Translations under genes and position numbers: made by a program
Source of the DNA: Vibrio sp. VB16
GTDB taxonomy: Bacteria > Pseudomonadota > Gammaproteobacteria > Enterobacterales > Vibrionaceae
Direction of reading: 5' to 3'
Length of the DNA: 64,000 nucleotides
Assembly (NCBI RefSeq): GCF_015594925.2
Contig: NZ_CP087590.1
Location: forward strand, 1,860,001-1,924,000
Notes under the pieces: model-generated
Told to the model about the DNA's origin: nothing
Databases searched by the model: none
Seen by the model: only the letters and a program-made list of their open reading frames with translations
Shown: one piece after another, positions 24,782-34,310 of the stretch
How the letters are laid out: each line of letters begins with the position of its first letter
Numbering within the stretch: position 1 is the first letter of the stretch

Positions 24782-25638
24782 AAGCGCGATTATTTCACCT
24801 CTGGTGCCTGAGCTGCACAGCCGGTCTACTGGTATGTCTGACCTTTTTCATTGGTTTTATTATAAATCGCGGTGTGCCCGCTTTCAGTCTTTCGCTATTT
24901 TTCGGCGATGCCGACCCGATCAAAGGGCTGCTTGGGCTTGAACCTGTATGGGACGGGATCTGGCCTGCTTGCGTCGGCACAATGACAGTTGTTGCCTGCG
25001 CTTTGTCACTGGCCCTTTTACCCGGGCTAGCAACAGGAATATGGCTGGCAACCAGCGCGGCTTCACGGTTTAAAACAACCCTTGCTCTTTGCATTGATAT
25101 TCTTGCGGGTGTCCCTTCGATTCTGATGGGGCTCTTCGGCTTTACCTTGATCTTATTTCTTCGCAACTGGTTACTCCCATCAGCCAATACGTGCTTACTA
25201 CTATCGGCGTTAAGCCTCGCAATGTTAATTATTCCTTATTTAGCCGTCGCAACCCGAACGGCGCTGCAAGCCTTGCCCGCTTCGCTTGAGATCACGGCTC
25301 TCTCGCTCGGTATGACACGCTGGCAAACTTTGCGTGTCGTACTATTGCCGCAAGCTTCTAAAGGAATTATGGGAGGCATAATGTTGGCCATGGGCAGAGC
25401 GGCCGAAGACACCGCGGTGATTATGCTGACGGGCGCTGTTGCCAACGCGGGTTTACCTGGGGGGGTATTTAATCGTTATGAAGCACTACCATTTACCATT
25501 TTCTATTACAGCGCCCAATACCAAAGTAATTCAGAGCTGCAAATGGCCTTTGGTGCTGCGCTCACCCTTCTGTGCCTCACTGCCGCAATATTTTCTATTG
25601 CAGGCCTTTTGCAACGAACACCGTCGTGGAGAAACTAG
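24778..25638 (+). CDS. pstA: Phosphate ABC transporter permease PstA
   Basis: This 286-residue permease overlaps pstC by four bases. It has the PstA pattern AGVPSILMGLFGF, an EAA-type loop (ITALSLGMTRWQTLRVVLLPQA), and GIMGGIMLAMGRAAEDTAVIMLTGA. Five to six membrane helices are evident. The stop lies one base before the pstB ATG. It pairs with PstC; in the family both contact the ATPase. Confidence 0.9.
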   Translation: MKARLFHLWCLSCTAGLLVCLTFFIGFIINRGVPAFSLSLFFGDADPIKGLLGLEPVWDGIWPACVGTMTVVACALSLALLPGLATGIWLATSAASRFKTTLALCIDILAGVPSILMGLFGFTLILFLRNWLLPSANTCLLLSALSLAMLIIPYLAVATRTALQALPASLEITALSLGMTRWQTLRVVLLPQASKGIMGGIMLAMGRAAEDTAVIMLTGAVANAGLPGGVFNRYEALPFTIFYYSAQYQSNSELQMAFGAALTLLCLTAAIFSIAGLLQRTPSWRN

Positions 25639-25639
25639 T

Positions 25640-26350
25640 ATGACGTTAAAACGTCCGCCAAAATTGGCTGGTAAAGTTTCCAGCCTAACCATTTCTTTTG
25701 GTTCACAACCGGTTATCTCAGACGTGAATGTGGAATTATATAAAAATCGAATCCATGTGCTTACCGGTCCTTCCGGCTCAGGTAAGACGACGTTTCTGCG
25801 GGCACTCAACCGCCTCAATGACTGTTTCGAAGACTGCCGAACACAAGGGGAAATAGAGCTGTCAATTAACGGAACCATGCAGTCGATTCATACCCTTAAC
25901 CCTCAACGGCTACCAGAGTTGCGTCGGAAGGTAGGCATGGTCTTTCAGCACCCACAATTGTTACCCGGCACGATTAAAGAGAACCTGCTATTACCACTTA
26001 AAGTTGTCTGTGGCCTAAAGGGAGACGCTGCACAACAAAAACTTTTTTCCGCCTTGAACCAAGCCGCTCTCTGGGATGAAGTCAAAGACCGCCTCAAAAC
26101 GCCGGCTCATTCTCTTTCCGGCGGTCAACAACAGCGCCTTTGTTTGGCCCGCACACTTGCACTTGAGCCCGAAATTTTGCTGCTCGATGAACCTACTGCC
26201 TCATTGGATATTAAAACGGCCGCTCAAATCGAGGCACTCATTATTCAATTGGCTACACGGTATACCATAGTGATGGTTTCCCACTCAGCACAGCAAACAG
26301 AAAAACTGGCTGATCACGTCATCCGTTTTGAACATGGAAGAATTGTATGA
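25640..26350 (+). CDS. pstB: Phosphate ABC transporter ATPase PstB
   Basis: The open frame reaches far upstream into pstA, but the real start is ATG 25640, one base after the pstA stop, with GGAG eight bases upstream. The protein is 236 residues. It has Walker A GPSGSGKTT, Q-loop GMVFQHPQLLPG, signature SLSGGQQQRLCLAR and Walker B ILLLDEPTASLD with an H-loop SHS. LRALNRLND near the Walker A region is typical of PstB. At 236 residues it is slightly shorter than most PstB proteins (about 250-260). It completes the transporter; no phoU is visible in the 215 bases downstream. Confidence 0.9.
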   Translation: MTLKRPPKLAGKVSSLTISFGSQPVISDVNVELYKNRIHVLTGPSGSGKTTFLRALNRLNDCFEDCRTQGEIELSINGTMQSIHTLNPQRLPELRRKVGMVFQHPQLLPGTIKENLLLPLKVVCGLKGDAAQQKLFSALNQAALWDEVKDRLKTPAHSLSGGQQQRLCLARTLALEPEILLLDEPTASLDIKTAAQIEALIIQLATRYTIVMVSHSAQQTEKLADHVIRFEHGRIV

Positions 26351-26565
26351 TAAATATAAAGATTCCTATTTGTTAAGCAATCTTAAAACCTAAGCTCACC
26401 CTCCTATTACATTCCCCTTAAACATGTTAGCAACAATCTTAACTGTCTTATTGCGTGTCACTAATCGAGGTATTAACGAGACTAAGTAATTCATTTTCCT
26501 GATACGGTATGCATTCTATTTTTAGCGTAAGCCGTCAGCGCAGAGCTAGCTACCTCGCTTGGTCA

Positions 26566-29058
26566 TCACACTTCACTATTTCTAGGTTTTAACTCGCATT
26601 TAGACAAAAACTGTTTCTCAAATTGGTCTATCGATATAGCTGGTGACCAGTAATAACCTTGCCCGACACGACCACCCAAATGTTTGATCATATCGAGTTC
26701 ATTTGATGTCTCAATACCTTCAATCACGGCTTGAGCTCCAAGTGCATCCGCCATGTTTAATAACGTTTTTACAATCGTTTGGTTAGTCATATTGTCTTGA
26801 ATGTCCTTAACGAACATCATATCTATCTTCACTTCATCAATGCTTAACTGACTTAGGTAAGCCATTGACGAGTAACCCGTACCAAAATCATCGATGGAAA
26901 TTGCAAAACCTAGATTTTTAATAGCACTAATTTTTTGAACTAGTTCATGAGAGTAATCCAGTTCCTGAGATTCTGTAATCTCTAAGGTAATATGACTGGT
27001 GTCTACCAAATATTTTTCGCTTGTAGATTGCAAAAACTCAATGAAATCCTTTTGCTGTAAATCTAGTACTGAAATATTGATAGACAAATTAATTACAGCC
27101 TGCTGATGTGCAAACCAAGCAAACATTTTTTCAAACGCAATACGTGTCAGACTATGAATCAAGCCACTTTGTTCAGCAATAGGGATAAATACACTCGGCG
27201 CGACCGTTCCGAGAGTAGGGTGACACCAACGCATCAATGCTTCACCACCAACCACTTTATTTGTGACAAAGTTAATTTGCGGTTGGATATAAATATCAAA
27301 TTGTCGATGCGCAATCGCTAGTTTTAGTTCCTGTAACGTCTTGACGTAAGCCTCAACTTTTTCGGTCATCTGAGCGTTAAACGGTAACCATTTCAAACCA
27401 CACTTTTGCGCTTCGAGTAATGCCATGTAAGCGCTTTGGTGAAGGTCTGAAATATCATCCCCTTCCTGACTAGCACACGCACTTGACGCTCTTAGGTTCA
27501 AATCTGACAAATATAAACTATCTGCTAGCTGATTTTTCCAAATGCTTAGCAATGTTTCTACCTGCTGTTCCGTTGTTTCGTCGTCAGTCACAAACACTAA
27601 CGTTTGCTGTGGGGGTATGCACACAGCAAAATGTTTTTTATCCAAAATCAGGTCGATCTGCCAAGGCAGCTCAGATACTTTATCACCTATATTCGTCAAT
27701 AATTCCTTCGTTTCTGAGGCCACTCTTTCTGTACCTAAAGTACTAATCAGGCGATCGATCCCTTCCATATGAATTAGTACCAATTTGATGCGCTTTATAT
27801 TGAGGCCACGGTCGATAAACTGGCCTTTGAGGGCGTATTGATAAAAATTCTGGTTTGGCATATTTAAGGTTTGATCTATCAAACGATGTTGTTTCTCGTG
27901 TTGCTCTTGATATTGTAGTCGCTTCGCAAGACTCACTGATAATAAATAAAGTTCCGCTAACGCGCCAATCATGAAACTGTGCATGGTGATGATATTTTGA
28001 GGCAGAATATTAATGTAAGTAAGATAACCACAGAACGCACCTATAAAGGTACACAGCCACGATAGTAGGTAATAAGATGCTGGATAATATCTTTTTCTTA
28101 AGGTAACGACTGCTGTACCAATGCAAACATAGGCTACGATAACAATCAACGGCAGGTTGAAATACATACGTTGCAGTTCTGTCATTTGATAGCCAACCAA
28201 CAGCATGACAGGAAACACCCAAATACTCTTTTCAATTAGCCAACCAGTTTTTGGTCGAAACTTTTTGATATCAAGAAAATGGTGGCCAAACATTAAAGCA
28301 CACCAAAGTATCATTAGGTGCAATACACCCATATGGTTGCCCAACCAGCGGCAAAAAGAATCAGGAAAGATTAAATAACCAAAGCCGTGTAACGGTGCAA
28401 ATTGAAGAAACATAAATAGCTGGAAAAGCATATACCAACCATATTGCGAACTGTTTCTATTCAGAGAAAAAATAAATCCGTTATATAACGCCAAAGCGAG
28501 GAACACGCCGATAGCCCCGCCCCAAAGAAAAAGGGTTTTATACTCGTAATGATTAAATGCCTGCCCATCCATAAGGCTAAGCGGCATAATGGCTGGACCA
28601 TCACTCTGTTTTCGAATTAATAACGTTAGATTGTCATTTTCTGCAATTGAAAACTCAAAAACGACTCCCTTATAGAACGCTTGTGAATCGGGACGGTCAT
28701 TGATACCTAGTTGCTCAGTTTGTAGCAACACTCCCTGTCTGAAAAGGTAAACATCTAGGTGTTGCAACAAGTGGCTTTGAGATACGAGCGCGAGTTCTTT
28801 TGGCTGATTTAGATGAATGGCGGACAGATCAATTTTATACCAGTAACTATCTATGTTTGGTGACATAGATTGCTGGTACAACTCAGTGCTGAACTTGGCA
28901 GACTCAAGCATATGCTCAGCACTACTCGCATTGGTGTCAATGGCGGTAGCAAGCGGAACCTTCAAATTAAGCTGTTTAAAGTGGTCATCAATACTAAGAT
29001 TTTCTGCTAACAAAGAATGACTCAAAAATAGCAAACAAATCCAAAGCGATTTAATCAT
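26566..29058 (-). CDS. 7TM-DISM sensor with degenerate GGDEF and active-type EAL domain
   Basis: This is a membrane sensor of about 830 residues, started at ATG 29058, just before a signal peptide (IKSLWICLLFLSHSLLA). The order is signal peptide, a periplasmic domain (about 20-170) of the 7TMR-DISMED2 kind, seven hydrophobic helices (about 185-380), a degenerate GGDEF-like domain without a GGDEF motif, and a C-terminal EAL domain. The EAL has GEALMRW near residue 605, then EITES, DDFGTGYSS, KIDMMFV and EGIET, so all metal-binding motifs for c-di-GMP hydrolysis are present. It should lower c-di-GMP in response to an envelope ligand. It is alone on its strand. A second GGDEF-EAL protein begins at the right edge of the window. 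Confidence 0.9.
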   Translation of the reverse strand: MIKSLWICLLFLSHSLLAENLSIDDHFKQLNLKVPLATAIDTNASSAEHMLESAKFSTELYQQSMSPNIDSYWYKIDLSAIHLNQPKELALVSQSHLLQHLDVYLFRQGVLLQTEQLGINDRPDSQAFYKGVVFEFSIAENDNLTLLIRKQSDGPAIMPLSLMDGQAFNHYEYKTLFLWGGAIGVFLALALYNGFIFSLNRNSSQYGWYMLFQLFMFLQFAPLHGFGYLIFPDSFCRWLGNHMGVLHLMILWCALMFGHHFLDIKKFRPKTGWLIEKSIWVFPVMLLVGYQMTELQRMYFNLPLIVIVAYVCIGTAVVTLRKRYYPASYYLLSWLCTFIGAFCGYLTYINILPQNIITMHSFMIGALAELYLLSVSLAKRLQYQEQHEKQHRLIDQTLNMPNQNFYQYALKGQFIDRGLNIKRIKLVLIHMEGIDRLISTLGTERVASETKELLTNIGDKVSELPWQIDLILDKKHFAVCIPPQQTLVFVTDDETTEQQVETLLSIWKNQLADSLYLSDLNLRASSACASQEGDDISDLHQSAYMALLEAQKCGLKWLPFNAQMTEKVEAYVKTLQELKLAIAHRQFDIYIQPQINFVTNKVVGGEALMRWCHPTLGTVAPSVFIPIAEQSGLIHSLTRIAFEKMFAWFAHQQAVINLSINISVLDLQQKDFIEFLQSTSEKYLVDTSHITLEITESQELDYSHELVQKISAIKNLGFAISIDDFGTGYSSMAYLSQLSIDEVKIDMMFVKDIQDNMTNQTIVKTLLNMADALGAQAVIEGIETSNELDMIKHLGGRVGQGYYWSPAISIDQFEKQFLSKCELKPRNSEV

Positions 29059-29557
29059 ATGTTGACCATAACCTTCTTGATCTTCATTACTCAGCAAATC
29101 TGCTGCAAACATTGTACTTATGAAATGCCCGTCACTTAATGGACCAACAACATGGACACATTTAATGCGTATTCGTTAGTTGTTTCGTACCCTTGTCTAT
29201 ATAAAAGCTTATGTCACTACACGCATATTTCAAGCAAAAATAGCGCCTACAACAAATTGATTCAAAGAAAATGCCGGATCAGAAAAAAGTGCCGATAGTT
29301 CTGAACGCACACTCGGCGGTGTTCTTTGAGCTTTAAGGGTAACGTACAAATGCGTCGTTATGGCGATTTATTAAATAAAATGTTTAACAATATCAATGCC
29401 ATCACTCTGCAACCCTATGGTTACCCTAATAAGCAAATATCATTGTGCACTGTACCGATAGGGTCTAGCGTCTCGTCATTTTAAAGATTAAACTCGGACG
29501 TAGACGTACCCAATGTTAATTGTCACTAAAACCTTATCCTTCTAATGGAATCAGATT
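29059..29557. other. Intergenic region, divergent promoters
   Basis: This region lies between the EAL gene and the divergent PPC-domain gene and must hold both promoters. I see no repeat, RNA fold or additional gene in it. Confidence 0.5.
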
Positions 29558-29968
29558 ATGCTCACACCCATCGCGATTAGGCTCATTCAAGGCGCTGACT
29601 TAAAAAAATCCATTGCTCAGCTTGTCACTCAACATAAAATTAAAGCGGGTAGCATCGCCTCGTGCGTAGGTTGCTTATCATCCGTCAGTCTGCGCCTAGC
29701 GGGTGCGCAAAAAACATTACAGCTCAATGGACCTCTAGAGATTGTATCGATAATGGGCACCCTAACGCCGCAACATCAACATATTCACCTTACAGTTTCA
29801 GATAACACTGGTCGCGTCATTGGTGGGCACTTATTGGACGGGAGTATTATCGACACCACCGCAGAGCTTATTGTTCATCACTACCCTGTCCTTTCCTTTT
29901 CTCGTGAATTTGATGATACCACTGGCTTTACGGAATTAGTTGTCAACGATGAAGTGTCTCACTGTTAG
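29558..29968 (+). CDS. PPC/DUF296 domain protein
   Basis: This 136-residue protein matches the plants-and-prokaryotes conserved domain: IRLIQGADLKKSIAQLV at the start, IASCVGCLSSVSLRLAG in the middle, LEIVSIMGTL, HIHLTVSDNTGRVIGGHLLDG (the conserved H-x-H and G-G-H), and a C-terminal strand. Bacterial members are small trimeric proteins often described as DNA-binding, but their role is unsettled. TGGA precedes the ATG at suitable spacing. It is free-standing, followed by the DUF3087 gene after 87 bases. Confidence 0.88.
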   Translation: MLTPIAIRLIQGADLKKSIAQLVTQHKIKAGSIASCVGCLSSVSLRLAGAQKTLQLNGPLEIVSIMGTLTPQHQHIHLTVSDNTGRVIGGHLLDGSIIDTTAELIVHHYPVLSFSREFDDTTGFTELVVNDEVSHC

Positions 29969-30055
29969 CATCTCTCATCAAATTTGGGGTAATAAGTAGT
30001 CGAAGACTGGAAGCATGAGTTATCATGCTCAATATCCCGCAACTATTTCTATCTC

Positions 30056-30571
30056 ATGCAATTAATTAAAATAGATAAATCGATTTATAAAAGGCACCTT
30101 AACGTTATTTCTGTGGCGCTTGTTGGAGCACTGGCATTGCTTTCCGTTGGTTTTGGGAGCTTGCTGATTGCCGTTTTTGACGCGCAACAAGTGACCTCTG
30201 AGTCAACGGGGAACTTTCATTTAAACGTTATTGGCGTGATAAGTGCCGCTATTGTATGCAGCGCGGTCCTTTTCTATTTGAAAACGACGCCATATTTTGT
30301 TGAGGTGTACTACGTTTGGCGCTTGAAAGCGTTACATAATCGTATATATAGAAGGCTAAAAAAGGTCAAACAACGTGTTAGTGAAAACGACCGAGATGCT
30401 ATCGTTGTTCTTTTTTTCTACTATCACAGCTTAAAGCAGGTTTACTTTCTAGATAACAACACGCTCACCCTTCCTGAATTAGAGGTGAATATCCGTAATC
30501 TACAACAACAGATTGATTCGTTAGACATGCATGTTGATATAGATGACTTTGATTCCAGTTTCATCAAATAG
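30056..30571 (+). CDS. DUF3087-family membrane protein
   Basis: This 171-residue protein has two hydrophobic helices (about residues 18-42 and 58-78), then a cytoplasmic helical part rich in Arg/Lys (WRLKALHNRIYRRLKKVKQ) and a Tyr/Phe-rich segment (FFYYHSLKQVYFLD), ending in an acidic tail. This matches my recollection of the gammaproteobacterial DUF3087 family, whose function is unknown. No strong ribosome-binding site is visible before the ATG. It may be transcribed with the PPC gene. Confidence 0.75.
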   Translation: MQLIKIDKSIYKRHLNVISVALVGALALLSVGFGSLLIAVFDAQQVTSESTGNFHLNVIGVISAAIVCSAVLFYLKTTPYFVEVYYVWRLKALHNRIYRRLKKVKQRVSENDRDAIVVLFFYYHSLKQVYFLDNNTLTLPELEVNIRNLQQQIDSLDMHVDIDDFDSSFIK

Positions 30572-30704
30572 CGACATAATTGTGATTCACACCCTCACTT
30601 ACCTTTAAACAGAAAGATACCGATCGTTTTGGGTTTACCCCGATCGCTATTATCGTTATCGTAATTTATCGCCACATCATAACTACAAGGACTGTCGGAG
30701 ACTT

Positions 30705-31427
30705 ATGAACAGCACGATTGAAACCATATTGAGCCATCGCTCTATTCGAAAATACACGGAACAACCAGTTGAGCCGCGCCATTTGGAAGCCATTATTCAA
30801 GCCGGACTTGCCGCGTCATCCTCTAGTCTGCTGCAGGTTGTCTCTATCGTAAGGGTAACAGATAACGACAAGCGTAAGCGCTTGGCTCAATATGCGGGTA
30901 ATCAAGCTTATGTCGAAAATGCTGCAGAATTCTTAGTGTTTTGCATAGACTATCAACGCCATGCGCTAATTAACCCTGAGGTTCAAGCCGACTTTACTGA
31001 ACTGACTCTCATTGGTGCCGTAGACGCAGGTATTATGGCACAAAATTGCTTATTGGCCGCGGAATCATTAGGGTTAGGTGGTGTGTACATCGGTGGCTTA
31101 CGTAACAACGCTCAACAGGTCGATGAGCTCCTCGGGTTACCCGAGAATACCGCAATTTTATTTGGATTGTGTTTAGGTCATCCAGACCAAGAACCAGAAG
31201 TGAAGCCTCGCCTACCCGCACATGTAATTATGCACGAAAACCAATATCAATCACTGAATTTGGATGATATTAATAACTACGACCATTCTATGCAAAGTTA
31301 TTATGCCAACCGTACGAGTAATCAGAAACAAAGCAGTTGGTCACAAGAGATAACAAAAAAACTATCCGGCGAATCGCGGCCGCATATTCTTACTTATTTG
31401 AATAGCAAAGGGCTGAACAAACGATAG
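30705..31427 (+). CDS. nfsA: NfsA-type oxygen-insensitive NADPH nitroreductase
   Basis: This 240-residue flavoenzyme carries out two-electron reduction of nitroaromatics and quinones with NADPH and FMN. It starts with ETILSHRSIRKYTEQPV and has AGLAASSSSLLQVVSIVRV (the FMN phosphate loop), the central AVDAGIMAQNCLLAAESLGLGGVYIGGLRN, and the FGLCLGHP segment, all NfsA marks. Length and C-terminal basic tail (SRPHILTYLNSKGL) are normal for NfsA and distinguish it from NfsB. It stands alone, convergent with cyaB. No SoxS/MarA box was identified. Confidence 0.93.
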   Translation: MNSTIETILSHRSIRKYTEQPVEPRHLEAIIQAGLAASSSSLLQVVSIVRVTDNDKRKRLAQYAGNQAYVENAAEFLVFCIDYQRHALINPEVQADFTELTLIGAVDAGIMAQNCLLAAESLGLGGVYIGGLRNNAQQVDELLGLPENTAILFGLCLGHPDQEPEVKPRLPAHVIMHENQYQSLNLDDINNYDHSMQSYYANRTSNQKQSSWSQEITKKLSGESRPHILTYLNSKGLNKR

Positions 31428-31495
31428 TAGGGAAACAGTGTTACTCTGCTCTCAAAGAGACCCAATTAATAACTGGATAGGGCTGACTTACCGTG

Positions 31496-32053
31496 TCAGT
31501 CCATTTCGTGCTCTTCTAATTGTAAGCATCTGTAAGGTTTGTGTTCTAGCTCCGTATCAGTTAAGCCAAACTTACTCGCCAAACCAATAAGTTCTGTCCG
31601 ATAACCCTCTAATAAGCCCGCGTCATCTGTCATGATTGCGAACTCTGCAAATTCACCTAAACCGTGTAAATGATCAACCGTTATATGGAATTTGTCGACA
31701 AAATAAATGCTGCGGATTTTGTTCAATTTCAGCACGACATCATAGCCCAAGGTGTTAAGCATCTGCCTCGCATTGTTAGCATCAGTGATATTCGTTGCCT
31801 GACAGCAGTCTTCTTCTGGTCCTTTTACAATCCACAACTTAATACCTGAGGGTTCCATCTCTCGAATACAAAGGCTTTTGTTTTGAGATTTAAGATCATG
31901 ATCGCACGTGTCAAAATACCAATCTGACTCAACATTATCCTGAAGCATGACTTCATGCTCCATCGACTCGAGTACTTCTAAAAACTCAGATTTCGACGCA
32001 ATACGATACTTTAATTCGACTTCAAATTTACCTTTAAAATGTTCGTGATTCAT
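31496..32053 (-). CDS. cyaB: Class IV adenylate cyclase (CYTH domain)
   Basis: This 185-residue protein is highly similar, by motif, to the class IV adenylate cyclase of Yersinia pestis. The CYTH signature E-x-E-x-K is Glu11, Glu13, Lys15 in KFEVELKYR. IREMEPSGIKLWIVKGP, NITDANNARQMLNTLGY, RSIYFVDKFHITVDHLHGLGEFAE and the C-terminal PYRCLQL follow in the same order. It would make cAMP from ATP. The length is normal. CYTH proteins may alternatively be thiamine or inorganic triphosphatases, but the pattern after the signature favours the CyaB group. Confidence 0.92.
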   Translation of the reverse strand: MNHEHFKGKFEVELKYRIASKSEFLEVLESMEHEVMLQDNVESDWYFDTCDHDLKSQNKSLCIREMEPSGIKLWIVKGPEEDCCQATNITDANNARQMLNTLGYDVVLKLNKIRSIYFVDKFHITVDHLHGLGEFAEFAIMTDDAGLLEGYRTELIGLASKFGLTDTELEHKPYRCLQLEEHEMD

Positions 32054-32244
32054 CGTTCACTATTCTCAATTATATTATTATCTGGGCTAATCAATTTTTG
32101 GCTATTTATCTGAAGAAACACACTATGTCATTAGATCTTACTATTCTATGAGATACCGCACAATTATCTTATTTGAATCAGTCACGTCCATAGTCCTTAA
32201 CAACATCTGCGATCATTTAAATTAAAGCGAGTAACGTCGTCGCC

Positions 32245-33177
32245 CTACTTTCTCTTCTTCATAAACATACCTAACGTGCGTATGCTGAGATAACCAATAA
32301 ACAGATTCGCACCAATAAACACAGGTATGGCAATGAGCTCTGCGGCATACACACCAGTCAACGCGAGTTTTAGACCACTAACCGTTGCTGCTGCGATGCC
32401 AAATGTGTAAGCCCAATACGACGGAGCGAAAGGTTGTGCGCCAAGCCATTTACCTAGACGAATACCAAGCATCAATTGATAAAGCCCATACCCCCACAAC
32501 ATCAGAACCCAGTGGTCATTACTGCCTGGATTGATTGAGAGCCAAGCCATAGCACACACAACGGGTGGAGCGAATTGGATACCCAGCAACGGGCGTTGTT
32601 GTGAAGGTAGCTCTTGCGCTTGCCAAAGACGTTGGATAATTAATGACTCCAATGCTAGCCATGAAAACATACCCGCCCCCAGAAACAACCAGCCCCAATC
32701 GGGATACCCCAGAGCACCGAGTGCGGCAGCACTAGTAAAATTTCCCGCAACAGTGGGAAGATACAATGTGGGTACAGAGTCTACTTTGTTACGGCCGCCT
32801 TTCCAGAGAGAACCGTTATGCCAGAGTGAAAAGAACAAATGCCAAACAATGCCTGCAGTACTCAAAATCAAGGCTATCGGACGTGAATAAGGTAGAACGG
32901 CGAGTACGATAAGCAATGTAGATACACCTATCAGAGCTGGCGTACCGCCTTGTACAGGATGGCGAAACTCTTGACTGATCAATGCTGGGTTGCGTATCGC
33001 TTTCGCGATATAGACGATTAGTAAAGTCAACCACACCAATGTCGCGACGGCCAGTATGCTTTCACCAATGATAACGGGAAATCCCCAAAGAGGATGTGCG
33101 AGGCGCCAAGCTTGCCCTAAACCGGCAAGCCCAAGCACGATGCCGAAGTAAGAAGCAGGAAGTGTTGTGTTAGACAT
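32245..33177 (-). CDS. TehA/TDT-family channel or transporter
   Basis: This 310-residue inner-membrane protein is of the TDT (SLAC1/TehA) family. It starts at ATG 33177 with the TehA-like LPASYFGIVLGLAGLGQAWR, then FRHPV, YLPTVAGNFTSAAALGALG, LFLGAGMFSWLALE, and GIQFAPPVVCAMAWLS, all aligned in order with Escherichia coli TehA. Ten hydrophobic segments are expected. The family includes tellurite-resistance anion channels, malate permeases and the yeast sulfite exporter Ssu1. It lies 121 bases behind the glycyl-radical activase gene on the same strand, so an anion or sulfite efflux role linked to that operon is possible but not shown. Confidence 0.88.
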   Translation of the reverse strand: MSNTTLPASYFGIVLGLAGLGQAWRLAHPLWGFPVIIGESILAVATLVWLTLLIVYIAKAIRNPALISQEFRHPVQGGTPALIGVSTLLIVLAVLPYSRPIALILSTAGIVWHLFFSLWHNGSLWKGGRNKVDSVPTLYLPTVAGNFTSAAALGALGYPDWGWLFLGAGMFSWLALESLIIQRLWQAQELPSQQRPLLGIQFAPPVVCAMAWLSINPGSNDHWVLMLWGYGLYQLMLGIRLGKWLGAQPFAPSYWAYTFGIAAATVSGLKLALTGVYAAELIAIPVFIGANLFIGYLSIRTLGMFMKKRK

Positions 33178-33298
33178 GATTCTCTTTTGGATTCGAAAAA
33201 ACGAATTACAGCATAAATAGAATTTGAGAGCAAAAGTATTAACTAAAGTACCGATCAGCATAATGGGGGTTATTTAAATGCTAACTCGTATTAATTAT

Positions 33299-34255
33299 TT
33301 ACATTGCCTGCTTTTCTTTTGTACCGACCAAGCAATGTATACCCTGTTGATTGAAATACTCGGCAATATTATTCACTCGATTTTGAAACTCGACCCTATC
33401 AAAATTAAGATCTCTCATATTGTAGCGTAACCCTAACGATTCATATTTCTCTTCACCAAGGCGCATAAAACTTAGAAGCTGCAACGTGTTAACCTGTCCA
33501 AGCATCTCATCAACAATAAAGTTCGCCGTCGCCTTTATGTTATCAACGTCATCATTGACAGTCGGGATGACAGGAATTCTCAATATAACTTCTTTATCAG
33601 TTCTAGAGAGCTGTTTTAGATTGCTTAATATTTTTTGGTTATCGACCCCGGTGTGTTTTTTATGTCGATGTCTATCCATAAGCTTTATGTCTGAAATAAA
33701 AAGATCGGTATAGGGAAGTAGTTCTTCGATTTTATTCCAGTTGGAATAAAGGCTTGATTCTATACAGGTGTGGATACCCTCTTGTTTACAAGCCTTAAAT
33801 AGAGCTAAAACAAAATCACTCTGGAGCAAAGGTTCACCGCCAGATACTGTTACGCCTCCTCCCGAACGCTCATAAAACCCTCGGTCTTTCAAAATGACTT
33901 TCATGCACTCATCTACAGACATGGATTTACCCCACTGCTTGATTGCCTCAGACGGACACTCATCAGAACAACCAAGACAATTAGTGCATTTGTTGCGATC
34001 TATCTCTTCAAGCTTAGAGCCCGAAAAAATCAACATCTTAGGGTCATGACAAACCTCTTTACATGAACCACATTTTTGATTGGAGATACATTTATTCTGA
34101 TAAACGCCAACCTCGATATGCCTATTAAAACTTTCTGGGTTACCACACCAATCACACCTTAGTGGACATCCTTTTAAAAAAAATTCAGTACGAATGCCTG
34201 GACCATCATGTAAAGTAAAACGCTGCACGTTAAGTACAGTTCCTAGGTTTGACAC
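33299..34255 (-). CDS. Glycyl-radical enzyme activase (radical SAM)
   Basis: This radical-SAM protein of about 318 residues generates the glycyl radical on the enzyme encoded directly upstream. It has the activase cluster CPLRCDWC (CxxxCxxC) after HDGPGIRTEFFLKG, and a two-cluster ferredoxin-like insert with CGSCKEVC and CTNCLGCSDEC. GGGVTVSGGEPLLQ follows, the SAM-contacting motif. The insert is typical of activases of eliminases and lyases. The frame opens at a TTG; I prefer GTG 34255, which has AGG six bases upstream. The gene lies 55 bases behind the enzyme gene. It requires low oxygen to function. Confidence 0.92.
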   Translation of the reverse strand: MSNLGTVLNVQRFTLHDGPGIRTEFFLKGCPLRCDWCGNPESFNRHIEVGVYQNKCISNQKCGSCKEVCHDPKMLIFSGSKLEEIDRNKCTNCLGCSDECPSEAIKQWGKSMSVDECMKVILKDRGFYERSGGGVTVSGGEPLLQSDFVLALFKACKQEGIHTCIESSLYSNWNKIEELLPYTDLFISDIKLMDRHRHKKHTGVDNQKILSNLKQLSRTDKEVILRIPVIPTVNDDVDNIKATANFIVDEMLGQVNTLQLLSFMRLGEEKYESLGLRYNMRDLNFDRVEFQNRVNNIAEYFNQQGIHCLVGTKEKQAM

Positions 34256-34310
34256 TTTCAACCTCAATATATTATTTTAAAAGTGGACGAATTCACGTCC
34301 ACTTTATTGA

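Noticed and set aside
25121..25140. Further copy of the GATGGGGC junction in pstA
   Set aside because: The short match CTGATGGGGCTC lies in conserved coding sequence and has no lead or further similarity.
25439..25639. N-terminal extension of PstB
   Set aside because: It lies inside pstA in another frame; ATG 25640 with GGAG gives the normal PstB start.
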